From Erythrobacter sp. (GTDB lineage Bacteria > Pseudomonadota > Alphaproteobacteria > Sphingomonadales > Sphingomonadaceae), in assembly GCA_020629385.1 (NCBI GenBank), contig JAHDDJ010000006.1, positions 1 through 32,202 of the forward strand: a stretch of DNA of 32,202 bases, written 5' to 3'. The notes beneath the pieces are model-generated. The model was not told the DNA's origin and did not search any database. It worked only from the letters and a program-made list of their open reading frames with translations. Each line of letters starts with the position of its first letter. The stretch's first letter is position 1. The translations under genes and the position numbers were made by a program. Of this stretch, positions 17,816 through 25,314 are shown piece after piece.

Positions 17816-19282
17816 TCATGCGGCGCCTATGTTACGCAAATGGCGTTTAAGCATGGCGGCGTTAACCTGGCCGAGCGCAATATTGCCTTCGGGCGATGGA
17901 TGGAAACCGTCTGCCCCGACATAAAGATTGGTGTTCCCCCATCCTGTTGGCGCAGCTGTACCGCCTTGTCCTGTCAGGAAGCACGGCGGAACTTCACGGA
18001 CAGGCTCGCCAGCGGCATGGGCATAGCGGAATGTTCCGTCAAAGCCGTAGATGAACCGTCCGCCGGACAGTCCGTTGGTTGTTATGACGACACGTTCACG
18101 CGTTGCTCCGCTGCCAATCTCTACCGTCGAGCCGATCCGCAGATTTGTGTCAGCCGTGCTGCTGGATGTGTTGACGCGGAATCCGGATTGACCGGAAAGG
18201 CCATCCGGCGTTCCGCCATTTCCGGGGCGGCCTGCTGCTATGGGATCAACCAGCTGGGCAGCGCTGCCAACAGGATCGCCGGAAAACTGGTGGGGAAGTT
18301 CCAGCGTACTCATCCATGCGCCGCCGCCGTCTTCGAAACCTGCTTTTGCCTGGTCGAAAACATCAAGCTGGCCCGCATTCCAGGTCTCGACACCCGCTCC
18401 TGTGTTCATACCGCCAGCGATGATGCAGTCGGGAAGCGCATCGCGGATCGCACGTATAGTATCGTACACACCGCTATAGACCTGCGCTGGCGGAAAGGAG
18501 AGGTCGTTGACGCTGCCATGGAGGAATACGACTTCTGGCGCATAGGCTATCACGTCGCTTTGCACCCGGTCACGCCATGATTTGTTGAAGCCATTGCCGT
18601 TTTCGACATAGCCGGTCCCGCCCACGCCGGACGTCCAGACATCATCCCAACCAAGCGATTCGGCGAACCAGTTTGTCCAGCCACCTGCATCCGCCTCGCT
18701 GAAACTGTCACCCATGACAATGGTGCGCGGGCCGCGAACCGGTGCGGCATAGATACTGTCTTGCGGGCCGGTCCAAACACCGGCGAAGGCAGCCTTGTAG
18801 GTGATAAGGTCGAAACGGCGGAGTTTCCGGCTGCCGAAATCTAGGAGCGTGTAGGTCTGCCCGGGATCGCTCTGCGGGGTCAGGCCTAGATATTCGCCAT
18901 CCACTTTCAACAGATAGCCGCGGTCATTGTTCTGGAAATGCAGCTCCAGAGCGTCTCCTTCATGATAGAAAGAAAACTGCTGGCCGGACGGTGCCCGAGT
19001 TCCATCGGCTAGCGTGGTGACAGTCGCGGCAGGTCTAAACCCAAGCGTCGGGCCTGTGCTGTCAGGTAGCCCGCGACAATAAGTAAAGTGGCCATGCTGA
19101 ATGTTGGATGCGAGCGGATAAGCGTTCGATCCGCTTGCTGCAAACCATGCCCGGGGCAAAGTTGGCGCGGAATTGACTGTCAGTGCGGGAGACGTTGCCA
19201 ACACTTTGGGCGCATGATCGTCGGGTGCGACAGTCCAACGTTGGGCGGGTGCTTGCGAGCGGGGAATATGCAGGGCGCGCAT
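17816..19282 (-). CDS. SGNH/GDSL hydrolase, spike-associated (GhsB-like candidate)
   Basis: A protein of 488 residues. The SGNH set is complete: Ser193 in GDSFSE, block II glycine in GVGGTGY (219-225), Asn259 in HGSVND, and Asp458/His461 in ADGFHPSPEG. Such folds remove acyl groups from carbohydrates. Residues about 60-180 before it look like a beta-sandwich (FSFYHEGDALELHFQNND, LLDFGSRKLRRFDLITY), a layout seen in CE2-type esterases. A glycine/threonine-rich insertion (about 345-440) lies between blocks III and V. There is no signal peptide. It starts at an ATG overlapping the upstream stop (TGATG), so it is coupled to the spike-base-like gene. In gene transfer agents the spike-base gene is followed by the spike-fibre gene; that this protein is such a fibre is inferred from pairing. 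Confidence 0.88.
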   Translation of the reverse strand: MRALHIPRSQAPAQRWTVAPDDHAPKVLATSPALTVNSAPTLPRAWFAASGSNAYPLASNIQHGHFTYCRGLPDSTGPTLGFRPAATVTTLADGTRAPSGQQFSFYHEGDALELHFQNNDRGYLLKVDGEYLGLTPQSDPGQTYTLLDFGSRKLRRFDLITYKAAFAGVWTGPQDSIYAAPVRGPRTIVMGDSFSEADAGGWTNWFAESLGWDDVWTSGVGGTGYVENGNGFNKSWRDRVQSDVIAYAPEVVFLHGSVNDLSFPPAQVYSGVYDTIRAIRDALPDCIIAGGMNTGAGVETWNAGQLDVFDQAKAGFEDGGGAWMSTLELPHQFSGDPVGSAAQLVDPIAAGRPGNGGTPDGLSGQSGFRVNTSSSTADTNLRIGSTVEIGSGATRERVVITTNGLSGGRFIYGFDGTFRYAHAAGEPVREVPPCFLTGQGGTAAPTGWGNTNLYVGADGFHPSPEGNIALGQVNAAMLKRHLRNIGAA

Positions 19283-19632
19283 CAGTCTAGCACCCATGCG
19301 GTGAAAGTTGCCGTCGTCCCGGTAGAAATCACATTCCGGATCGAAAATGGCAACATGGTTACGCCAGGCGAGAAACTGAGCGGCAATTGTGTCGCGTCCG
19401 CAAATTCCAGCACGATCTTTCCGGCAGCAGAACAATCGACCAGAAGCGCAAGACCCGGATCGACCGGAGTATCGGGAGCAAGCGCCCTGATCGATGTTAA
19501 CGGCTGATCGGAGCAGGGGAAGGGATTGTCGGATGAAACCGGTACCGCTTGTGTATTGACGTTTCCGATGGCGACCGCCGCAAGCGGGACATAATTGGCG
19601 GGATGTCGGATAGTTGGATGTGAATCTGGCAT
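19282..19632 (-). CDS. Phage/GTA head-spike base-like protein (RCAP_rcc01079-like)
   Basis: A protein of 116 residues with no signal peptide. The C-terminal half, LALLVDCSAAGKIVLEFADA followed by LPFSIRNVISTGTTATFTAWVLD (residues 94-116), has the pattern I associate with the spike base protein of alphaproteobacterial gene transfer agents and related phages: an 'R-L-Y-V-G-x-x-G-D' strand, then 'L-P-h-x-h-x-x-V-x-x-T-G-T-T-A-T' and a final aromatic strand. The N-terminal half (PLAAVAIGNVNTQAVPVSSDNPF) is also typical. The start at 19632 has AAGGAA a few bases upstream, inside a hairpin. No capsid, tail, portal or terminase gene is in the window. The assignment rests on pattern memory and needs a profile search. 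Confidence 0.72.
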   Translation of the reverse strand: MPDSHPTIRHPANYVPLAAVAIGNVNTQAVPVSSDNPFPCSDQPLTSIRALAPDTPVDPGLALLVDCSAAGKIVLEFADATQLPLSFSPGVTMLPFSIRNVISTGTTATFTAWVLD

Positions 19633-19717
19633 ATTAAGGTTCCTTTCGGAACCACGAATAACCATATTGGTTATATGTAGGAAAATGGTTTTCCTGTTTT
19701 GCCCTGCTGCATGTGGT
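19633..19717 (-). promoter_or_regulatory. Structured leader of the spike cassette: three tandem hairpins
   Basis: This 85-base gap between a GT4 stop and the spike-base start holds three perfect inverted repeats. In leftward RNA order they are AGGAAAA-CCA-TTTTCCT (19679-19695), ATAACCA-ATA-TGGTTAT (19658-19674) and GGTTCC-GAAA-GGAACC (19638-19653). Each is separated by four bases, and the last is five bases from the ATG. The third has a GNRA-type GAAA loop, and its 3' arm contains most of the Shine-Dalgarno AAGGAA. AACCA occurs in the first and second, and TGGTT in the second and at the start of the third, so alternative pairings are possible. A role in translational control is an inference. 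Confidence 0.75.
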
Positions 19718-20887
19718 CTATCCGCCTTTGAGTATGGCAACCAGTCGTTTGGCAGTCTCGTAGATGTCGAATTCACGCAAAAACAAGTCGCGCCCGCGTT
19801 TGCCCATTTCGACCCGGTCTTGCTGCGAAGTTTCGGCGAACTGTTTCAGCGCGTGCGCGGCCGCATCTACATTATCCTGGCAAATGACCCCCGCATCCGC
19901 TTTCTTGATGCGGTCAAAAATGTTGACCTGATCGGATATGATTACAGGTCTTTCACAAGCCAGCGCCTCGGCCACGACAACACCAAAATTCTCCTGATGC
20001 GATGTAAGAGCCAGCGCTTCGCAACCGTACAAAGCGCCCCATTTCGCATCTCCCTCAATCATGCCGGTCCAATGCACTTTGCCAGATGGCACGGAAATCG
20101 CCTGAAGCGCGCGCAAATATTGCGGCTCTGCCGGCCCCGCCATAACCAGATCGCATCCAAGAACCTCGGCCTTCTGCGCATAGGCTTTCAAAAGAATGTC
20201 TGCCCCCTTCTTCTGATGCAGGCGGCTAAGGAACAGGAGATAGGGGCGCCCCGCCAGCGCAGGCACTTTTTCTGCAAAGGCCTCGGCCATGGCTCTGGTA
20301 AAAACAGGCGGCGCTGCGGTGCCATACCCTACGACTTCGTCATGAGAGCGCCATGGCCGCCACGTATCCTGGGCCAGGGCATGCTCAACTCTAGTGGTAA
20401 AAACTGCCGCCCTTGCATGTGCCAACAACGGCCCCTCATTCACACGCCAGAGCATGGATTTGGCAGCATGTTTCAGAGGATATTGGTCCCGAAACCATGG
20501 GTCGAGCATGCCATGCGGGAAAACAACATAGGGTACCCCGCTATCCGGCAAGATCCTCCGCGCAATGTGAGTCGCATAATTCCAAAGCCCATCGACAATC
20601 ACACCGTCATAACTGGCGACATTCTCGCGCAACCAGTGCAGGGCCTCTGGCGAATATCGCGCCCAACCGCGCAATCGGGACAGGGGCCCGGATGTGGCGG
20701 AATGCATTCGCCCCAACGCGAACACCTGCGAGGGTGCGTCTGCCAGATACTCGCTCCCCACCGGATCAAGCGTCAGCAAATGCTGCTCAACACCCATGGT
20801 TCGAAACGCATCGCCCAGCCGGAAAACCCCTTCAACCGGACCGCCTTCAGACCGGTCGGCGCTGGCAATGATATGCAAAATACGCAT
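19718..20887 (-). CDS. Glycosyltransferase family 4
   Basis: A protein of 389 residues with a GT-B fold. The N-terminal acceptor domain starts MRILHIIASADRSEGGPVEGVFRLGDAF, with the glycine-rich GGP loop typical of GT4. The donor domain contains PYLLFLSRLHQKKGADILLKAYAQ, CDLVMAGPAEPQYLRAL, KVHWTGMIEGDAKWGALYGCEALALTSHQENFGVVVAEALACERPVII, with the E-x7-E pair in the last stretch. It begins directly after the stop of the second Wzy/ligase-like gene (start 20887, previous stop 20888-20890). Its specific sugar cannot be inferred. It is followed by the hairpin-rich leader of the spike cassette, so transcription from the EPS arm may continue into that cassette. Confidence 0.93.
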   Translation of the reverse strand: MRILHIIASADRSEGGPVEGVFRLGDAFRTMGVEQHLLTLDPVGSEYLADAPSQVFALGRMHSATSGPLSRLRGWARYSPEALHWLRENVASYDGVIVDGLWNYATHIARRILPDSGVPYVVFPHGMLDPWFRDQYPLKHAAKSMLWRVNEGPLLAHARAAVFTTRVEHALAQDTWRPWRSHDEVVGYGTAAPPVFTRAMAEAFAEKVPALAGRPYLLFLSRLHQKKGADILLKAYAQKAEVLGCDLVMAGPAEPQYLRALQAISVPSGKVHWTGMIEGDAKWGALYGCEALALTSHQENFGVVVAEALACERPVIISDQVNIFDRIKKADAGVICQDNVDAAAHALKQFAETSQQDRVEMGKRGRDLFLREFDIYETAKRLVAILKGG

Positions 20888-22195
20888 CTAGGCAGCGTGG
20901 CTGTTTCGTTTGATCAACCGGGGCACTGCCAGCTGCCCTTTCGCAGACCGGATGACCCATAGTAACGTGACAATCTGGAATGCAGCCATGAACCTCTCCG
21001 TCGCACCAAACGGCGAAAAGGGTATCGCCCAGACCAACCCGACTGCGAGATAGGCGACCAGTGGCAGCAATATCTCGCGCCGTTGCATCAGCTGATAGAT
21101 CGCAGCGAAAGGCAGTGTCAGGACATAGAGCCAGAAAACCGCACCCATCACACCGGCCTCGACCCACGCACCCAGCATATAACTATGCGTCGGTATCAGC
21201 TCCCGCGTGTGAAAGTAGTTGTCATGCACTGACATGCCCAGCCGAAGCCGCAACGAACGATACAGCTCGACATAGCGCCGATCCTTGGCCCAACTGCCAT
21301 GACCGATGAGCGGCGAATCGCTGATCGCGCGCACCGAAATCAGGCTCTCCGACCGGCCGCCCAACAGCAAGGGTACATCGCCCGCTGTCTGCTGCTCATA
21401 CTTATACTGGGCCCCGACGCCCAGCGCGCCGGATTCCGCCAGCGAACCATAGGCGGAGCTGACCAGCCCCGCTCCCATGGCGCCGAATCCGAGGATGATA
21501 GCAAATGCCGGAACACGGATGCGCGCCTGCAAGGCCGGCCACCGCTCCACCGCGATGACCAGAGCACATATTCCGGCCACGAGGAGCAACGTAATAAAGG
21601 AAGACCGGGCATTCTGGAACAGGATGAAAAATGCCAATGGAGCGATCAGCAGCGGGCTGAATGTCCGTAGCGCCGGCCAACGATAGGCACCTGCACAAAT
21701 GCCCCCGATCAGCAGGAAGGCCGCCGCACGGTCATATCCGAACTTCCATTCATACCCCTCGAATTGCTCGGAAACGCCTAGCCCCCATGCAACAGATGAT
21801 CCAAGAGCGAAGGCAATGATATAGGCTCTTCGCCTCGGCAAAAAGAGCCACAGCGCCGCAACCTGAATACCGAAGAATATGATTTTCGCCCAACCGCGCA
21901 GAAAATCGGCGGGGACAGATTGCCTGATCAGGTCAGTCACGACAAGGCTGGCCAGCCACAGGCCAAGCAATAGGAAAAACACGCGCAAATGCGTGAGCCG
22001 TTTCATGAAATCTGGGGAGCGCGTCATCATCAACAGCAAAGCAACACCCAGGATATCGGTCAGATATAGTTGACCGATCAACTCGACCACCAACAGCTTG
22101 CTGACCGGGTAGAGAAAAGCCACGGCGATCCAAAAATCAAAGGAAACCGTAGTCCGGTTCAAATGTGTAGCAGGCTGGGCGGACAATTTGCTCAC
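20888..22195 (-). CDS. O-antigen ligase/polymerase family membrane protein (second Wzy/WaaL-like)
   Basis: A protein of 435 residues from a GTG start at 22195 that overlaps the upstream wcaI-like stop as GTGA; a longer reading from 22267 would overlap by 76 bases. Ten or more hydrophobic segments are evident, with the superfamily loop elements FQNARSSFITLLLVAG, DSPLIGHGSW and IPTHSYMLGAWVEAGVMGAVFW (H-x-x-x-L-x-x-W-x-E-x-G). It sits among glycosyltransferase genes in the leftward arm. One of this protein and the one at 7637-8929 is likely the repeat polymerase. The other could be a ligase, or the two could act on different polymers. Confidence 0.82.
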   Translation of the reverse strand: MSKLSAQPATHLNRTTVSFDFWIAVAFLYPVSKLLVVELIGQLYLTDILGVALLLMMTRSPDFMKRLTHLRVFFLLLGLWLASLVVTDLIRQSVPADFLRGWAKIIFFGIQVAALWLFLPRRRAYIIAFALGSSVAWGLGVSEQFEGYEWKFGYDRAAAFLLIGGICAGAYRWPALRTFSPLLIAPLAFFILFQNARSSFITLLLVAGICALVIAVERWPALQARIRVPAFAIILGFGAMGAGLVSSAYGSLAESGALGVGAQYKYEQQTAGDVPLLLGGRSESLISVRAISDSPLIGHGSWAKDRRYVELYRSLRLRLGMSVHDNYFHTRELIPTHSYMLGAWVEAGVMGAVFWLYVLTLPFAAIYQLMQRREILLPLVAYLAVGLVWAIPFSPFGATERFMAAFQIVTLLWVIRSAKGQLAVPRLIKRNSHAA

Positions 22196-23415
22196 AGCGT
22201 TTTCGGTTCCCTTACGATCTGCTCCAGGCTTAGAGCAAATTGTTCGAGCAGGACAGGCGCAGACCACCTTTGCTTTGCACGCAGAGCAGCGTTCTTGCCC
22301 AGCTCGGTCCGCAGGGGCGCGTCTTCGGCCAGTTTCGCGATTGCCTCGGCAAATAGCGGGGCATCATCCGGAGGCGTCACAAACCCGCAGTCGGACACTT
22401 CTTCCGCCAGATCGGTGCCGGTATCTGCAGTGGCAATGACCGGTCGACCGGAAGCCAGCATATTGGTGAGTTTCGACGGCAAAACCAGATCAGCCGCACC
22501 TGCAATCTGGGGGAGTAGGTGCATGTCAGCCATCGCAAGAAGCTCGCCCAAGCTTTTTCTGGGAACCAGATCGTGGATTGTCAGATTGGGCAAGTCGCGC
22601 GCAGCATGCTCCAACTGCGCTTTTGCATTTCCAGCTCCGCAAACAACAAACTGCACATCTGACTGACCATTCAGCAGCCGTGCGGCCTCCGCGATAAGCC
22701 CAGCCCCCTGTTTCAGAGACAGATTGCCGGAATATAGGGCAATTGGCGCATCACTCAGCCCCCAGGCAGCGCGCAAATCGGGTGCGCAATGCGTTTGCGG
22801 ATGGACCGATTCTTCGGCCCAGTTGCGCAATTCTACCAGTTGCAAAGTGTTCGCGCCCTTGTCCTTCGCTTTGCGCACCATCGCGGGTGAAATCGCACTT
22901 ACCCATTCGAAACGTCTGATGATTGACCGCTCAAGCTTGGCACCAGCCAGATTGGCCAACCACTCCGGCAACAGTCCTGTCGCGATGGCTGCCTCGACCT
23001 CGAAGTCCTGTATGTGGAGCCATGATCTGGCCCCAAACCGCTTGGCCGCTGCCAAAGCGACGGGTGCCGCCAGCAAGGATGGCGCAATCGCCAACACAAG
23101 GTCAGGCCTTTCGACTTTGGCAAGAGCTTTACGCGCAGTTCTGGCAAAGCTGAGATGATGGGCAATACGTTTCAGGCCCGTCGGATTTTCAGGGATGTAG
23201 TGCGGAACGCGGTAAACCGTCACTCCACTCTCGACCGCCGTCGAACCTTCTGGAGAATATCCCGCTGCCAGACACCAATCGGGGTAATACGGGTTCCCGG
23301 CAATGACCTGAACGTCATGCCCTCTCGCATGCAAATATTCCGCCAGACGCGATGTGTACGGCCCGATGCCAATGGGCTCAGGCGCATAATTCAGACCGAC
23401 AATCAGTATTCGCAT
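22192..23415 (-). CDS. wcaI: WcaI-like glycosyltransferase family 4
   Basis: A protein of 407 residues. The start MRILIVGLNYAPEPIGIGPYTSRLAEYLHARGHDVQVIAG with NPYYPDWCLAAGYSPEG closely follows the colanic acid fucosyltransferase WcaI family, and the length is right. Donor-domain motifs are IALYSGNLSLKQGAGLIAEAARLL, VQFVVCGAGNAKAQLEHAA and the late MADMHLLPQIAGAADLVLPSKLTNMLASGRPVIAT. Since gmd and fcl make GDP-fucose here, fucosyl transfer is a reasonable but unproven role. It opens a run of leftward coupled genes. A 151-base region separates it from the divergent small membrane protein gene, and the promoter for this run may lie there. Confidence 0.88.
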   Translation of the reverse strand: MRILIVGLNYAPEPIGIGPYTSRLAEYLHARGHDVQVIAGNPYYPDWCLAAGYSPEGSTAVESGVTVYRVPHYIPENPTGLKRIAHHLSFARTARKALAKVERPDLVLAIAPSLLAAPVALAAAKRFGARSWLHIQDFEVEAAIATGLLPEWLANLAGAKLERSIIRRFEWVSAISPAMVRKAKDKGANTLQLVELRNWAEESVHPQTHCAPDLRAAWGLSDAPIALYSGNLSLKQGAGLIAEAARLLNGQSDVQFVVCGAGNAKAQLEHAARDLPNLTIHDLVPRKSLGELLAMADMHLLPQIAGAADLVLPSKLTNMLASGRPVIATADTGTDLAEEVSDCGFVTPPDDAPLFAEAIAKLAEDAPLRTELGKNAALRAKQRWSAPVLLEQFALSLEQIVREPKTL

Positions 23416-23528
23416 TATGCGTGCCTGTATTTCAGCCGCCCGGCGTATCCGAATGGCAGGTAGAAACCTGATCTAACCGTTTTTGCGGTGCACTGCCCCC
23501 CACATCACACGAATTTACACGGCAAAGA

Positions 23529-23557
23529 TTGACCGGGATTCATGAAAAGTTCAAAAT
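23529..23557 (+). promoter_or_regulatory. Candidate sigma-70 type promoter for the small membrane protein gene
   Basis: TTGACC at 23529-23534 matches the -35 consensus at five of six positions. After a 17-base spacer, CAAAAT at 23552-23557 matches the -10 consensus at four of six. Transcription would start around 23563-23565, almost at the ATG at 23567, which suggests a leaderless or very short-leader message, or use of the second ATG at 23579. This is pattern matching only. Confidence 0.35.
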
Positions 23558-23566
23558 AGTCATATT

Positions 23567-23818
23567 ATGAAGACTGTGATGCGGAATAGTTTTGCCTTGG
23601 CTGCGGCAGCCTCGCTGGTTTTTGCGTCCACAGCGGCGCAGGCGGAGGTGCGACCAGAGCAGACGACTTTCGCAGTTGTTGTCGACGATGATTATGTCGG
23701 CGAAGAACCACCCGGCTGGCTATGGGGCGGTGTTGGCGTTCTGGTTACGCTCGGCCTTCTGGTGCTTCTGTCTGGCGGTTCGGACAACACAAACGGACAA
23801 CCCAACAGTCCGCGCTAA
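23567..23818 (+). CDS. Small exported single-span membrane protein of unknown function
   Basis: A protein of 83 residues, or 79 if it starts at the second ATG (23579), which has GAAG upstream and gives a more standard signal peptide. The signal peptide (MRNSFALAAAASLVFASTAAQA) is followed by a short acidic segment (EVRPEQTTFAVVVDDDYVGEEPPG), one membrane span (WLWGGVGVLVTLGLLVLLS) and a polar tail (GGSDNTNGQPNSPR). I recognise no named family. Small proteins with a signal peptide, one span and a GG-S-D-like tail do turn up in sphingomonad EPS regions, but this is a vague resemblance. It is the only rightward gene in the leftward arm, divergent from wcaI and ending 20 bases from the convergent glycosylphosphotransferase stop. 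Confidence 0.7.
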   Translation: MKTVMRNSFALAAAASLVFASTAAQAEVRPEQTTFAVVVDDDYVGEEPPGWLWGGVGVLVTLGLLVLLSGGSDNTNGQPNSPR

Positions 23819-23838
23819 TTTCAAAAAGTTCTGGTGCT

Positions 23839-25221
23839 TCAATACGCTTTGTCATGCGTGACAACGGCGATTGTCCGGATCGTGATGACCACATCGCGCA
23901 GCAAGCTCCATTCCGCGATATATTCGAGATCTGCCTGAAGTCGATCGGATAAATCACCCTCTTCCTCGGTTGCCCCGCGCAGGCCGCGGATTTGCGCAAG
24001 GCCGGTCAGACCCGGCTTCAACGAGTGACGGTTCCAATACTGGTCGTCTACTTCCCAGAACAGCTTGTCGCCCGCCTGAGAGCCCAAAGCATGGGGTCTT
24101 GGCCCAACAATACTCATATCGCCGCGCAAGACATTGATCAGTTGCGGAAGCTCATCAAGGCTGGTTCGTCTGAGAAACCGGCCGATGCGTGTCACCCGGT
24201 CGTCCTCCCGTGAAACCGATCTCTGGCCTTCAGGATCAGCTTCCTCAACCTGCATCGACCGGAACTTCAGCATCGAAAACATACGGTTGCCGCGCCCGAG
24301 CCTTTGCTGGACGAACAAAACCGGCCCAGCGCTTTCCAGCTTGATGGCCATAGCGATCAACACCGCAATGGGTGCCAGCACCACTATGCCTAAGCCCGCG
24401 ACCAGCAGGTCGAAAAGCCGTTTGAGCAACCGGGCCCGAAGACCCAGCGGCCCGGTCGAATAGACCATACCGGTTACGCCAGTTTCCGTATGCTGAGTGA
24501 TCCCGATAATGCCCCTATGCTCGGGGGCGTCGCTTACAATTTCGCCGTGAACACCCGACGCTTTGAGGATCAACGACCAAGCTTCTCTGTCCTCAGGCGG
24601 GCAGGAGACGATGACCTCTTCCTGATTAAACAGAAATTCCGCGATGCGACTGCGCATATGCGGATCGAGCGCGTCGGGCCGAAGTCCGGCTTCGCTCGCC
24701 TTCACCGAAACCGCATGATCGAGTGAAAATTGCGGCCCGCCCGCATCGAGAATCAACACATTGCGGGCAATCGGCCCCCAGCGCTTGCGTAGCAACCGGG
24801 CCGAACCGAAGCGGACCATCGCCATCGCAAGTGCGGACAGGCTTATACCGAGCGTAAATGTGCCTCGGGAGAACGAAGTGTTGAACTTTGCATAAAACGC
24901 CAGCAGATTGAGCAGCGCCGCAGCCACCAAAACTGCAATCGCAACGCGTATGGCCGCATATTCGCCATCGGTGAGCGAGCGGATAGAAAACACCCGCTGA
25001 TATAGAGCGATGGTGAGATATAACGGGATGAAAAGCTGCGCTTCGAGCAGAGCCTGCGCATCGGGCAAAGCCCCGCGATAAAGCAATCCGCCAAGCAGGA
25101 AGCAGGTAAGAATTGCAGCAATGTCCGCGATGATGAGCGCAAGATATGCCCTGATCCGCTTTCGCTCCAATGACGCGACAGCAGGGGGCGCAACCAACGG
25201 GCGCTCTGCCTCTGGCGGCAA
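23839..25221 (-). CDS. Polyprenyl glycosylphosphotransferase initiating EPS synthesis (WbaP/WcaJ-like)
   Basis: A protein of about 460 residues. It transfers a sugar-1-phosphate, usually glucose or galactose, from a UDP-sugar to undecaprenyl phosphate. Four N-terminal membrane segments (about residues 25-130) precede a degenerate CoA-binding-like domain. The catalytic domain starts near residue 265: RLLKRLFDLLVAGLGIVVLAPI, then LFVQQRLGRGNRMFSMLKFRSM, RFLRRTSLDELPQLINVLRGDMSIVGPRP and HSLKPGLTGLAQIRG, all hallmark motifs. The start is uncertain: no ATG or GTG is available at the right place. The TTG at 25221 is the first usual start, but it lacks a convincing ribosome binding site, and the frame stays open for about 23 codons upstream without a standard start. 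holA lies upstream on the same strand. Confidence 0.92.
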   Translation of the reverse strand: MPPEAERPLVAPPAVASLERKRIRAYLALIIADIAAILTCFLLGGLLYRGALPDAQALLEAQLFIPLYLTIALYQRVFSIRSLTDGEYAAIRVAIAVLVAAALLNLLAFYAKFNTSFSRGTFTLGISLSALAMAMVRFGSARLLRKRWGPIARNVLILDAGGPQFSLDHAVSVKASEAGLRPDALDPHMRSRIAEFLFNQEEVIVSCPPEDREAWSLILKASGVHGEIVSDAPEHRGIIGITQHTETGVTGMVYSTGPLGLRARLLKRLFDLLVAGLGIVVLAPIAVLIAMAIKLESAGPVLFVQQRLGRGNRMFSMLKFRSMQVEEADPEGQRSVSREDDRVTRIGRFLRRTSLDELPQLINVLRGDMSIVGPRPHALGSQAGDKLFWEVDDQYWNRHSLKPGLTGLAQIRGLRGATEEEGDLSDRLQADLEYIAEWSLLRDVVITIRTIAVVTHDKAY

Positions 25222-25297
25222 TTCGGGAAAGGAGGGTGCGTTGATAGATAATCTCCGCAGGATGCGACTTGGACCAACGCTATCAGAAATGGCCTAG

Positions 25298-25314
25298 GTA
25301 ATCACCCTGGTTAC
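25298..25314. promoter_or_regulatory. Operator-like inverted repeat between holA and the glycosylphosphotransferase gene
   Basis: GTAATCA (25298-25304) and TGGTTAC (25308-25314) are separated by three bases and pair with one mismatch that would be G-U in RNA. It lies about 77 bases upstream of the glycosylphosphotransferase start. No U-run follows on the leftward strand, so it looks more like a protein-binding site than a terminator. Evidence is symmetry only. Confidence 0.3.

Noticed and set aside
16760-19435. An upstream in-frame extension of the SGNH gene to 19435
   Set aside because: It would overlap the spike-base gene by about 150 bases. The ATG at 19282 overlapping the upstream stop matches the coupling seen throughout the locus.
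17738-19717. Spike cassette as part of a resident prophage or mobile element
   Set aside because: No integrase, terminase, portal, capsid or tail gene, no terminal repeats and no tRNA target are visible; flanking genes are all polysaccharide enzymes on the same strand.
19595-20962. Long open frame of 455 codons on the + strand
   Set aside because: It is antisense to a clear GT4 gene (19718-20887). Its translation is rich in C, H, R and Q without domain patterns, typical of a shadow frame in GC-rich DNA.
23457-23470. CAGGT-AGAA-ACCTG hairpin between wcaI and the small membrane protein gene
   Set aside because: The stem is only five pairs with no T-run and no link to a start or promoter; this could be chance.
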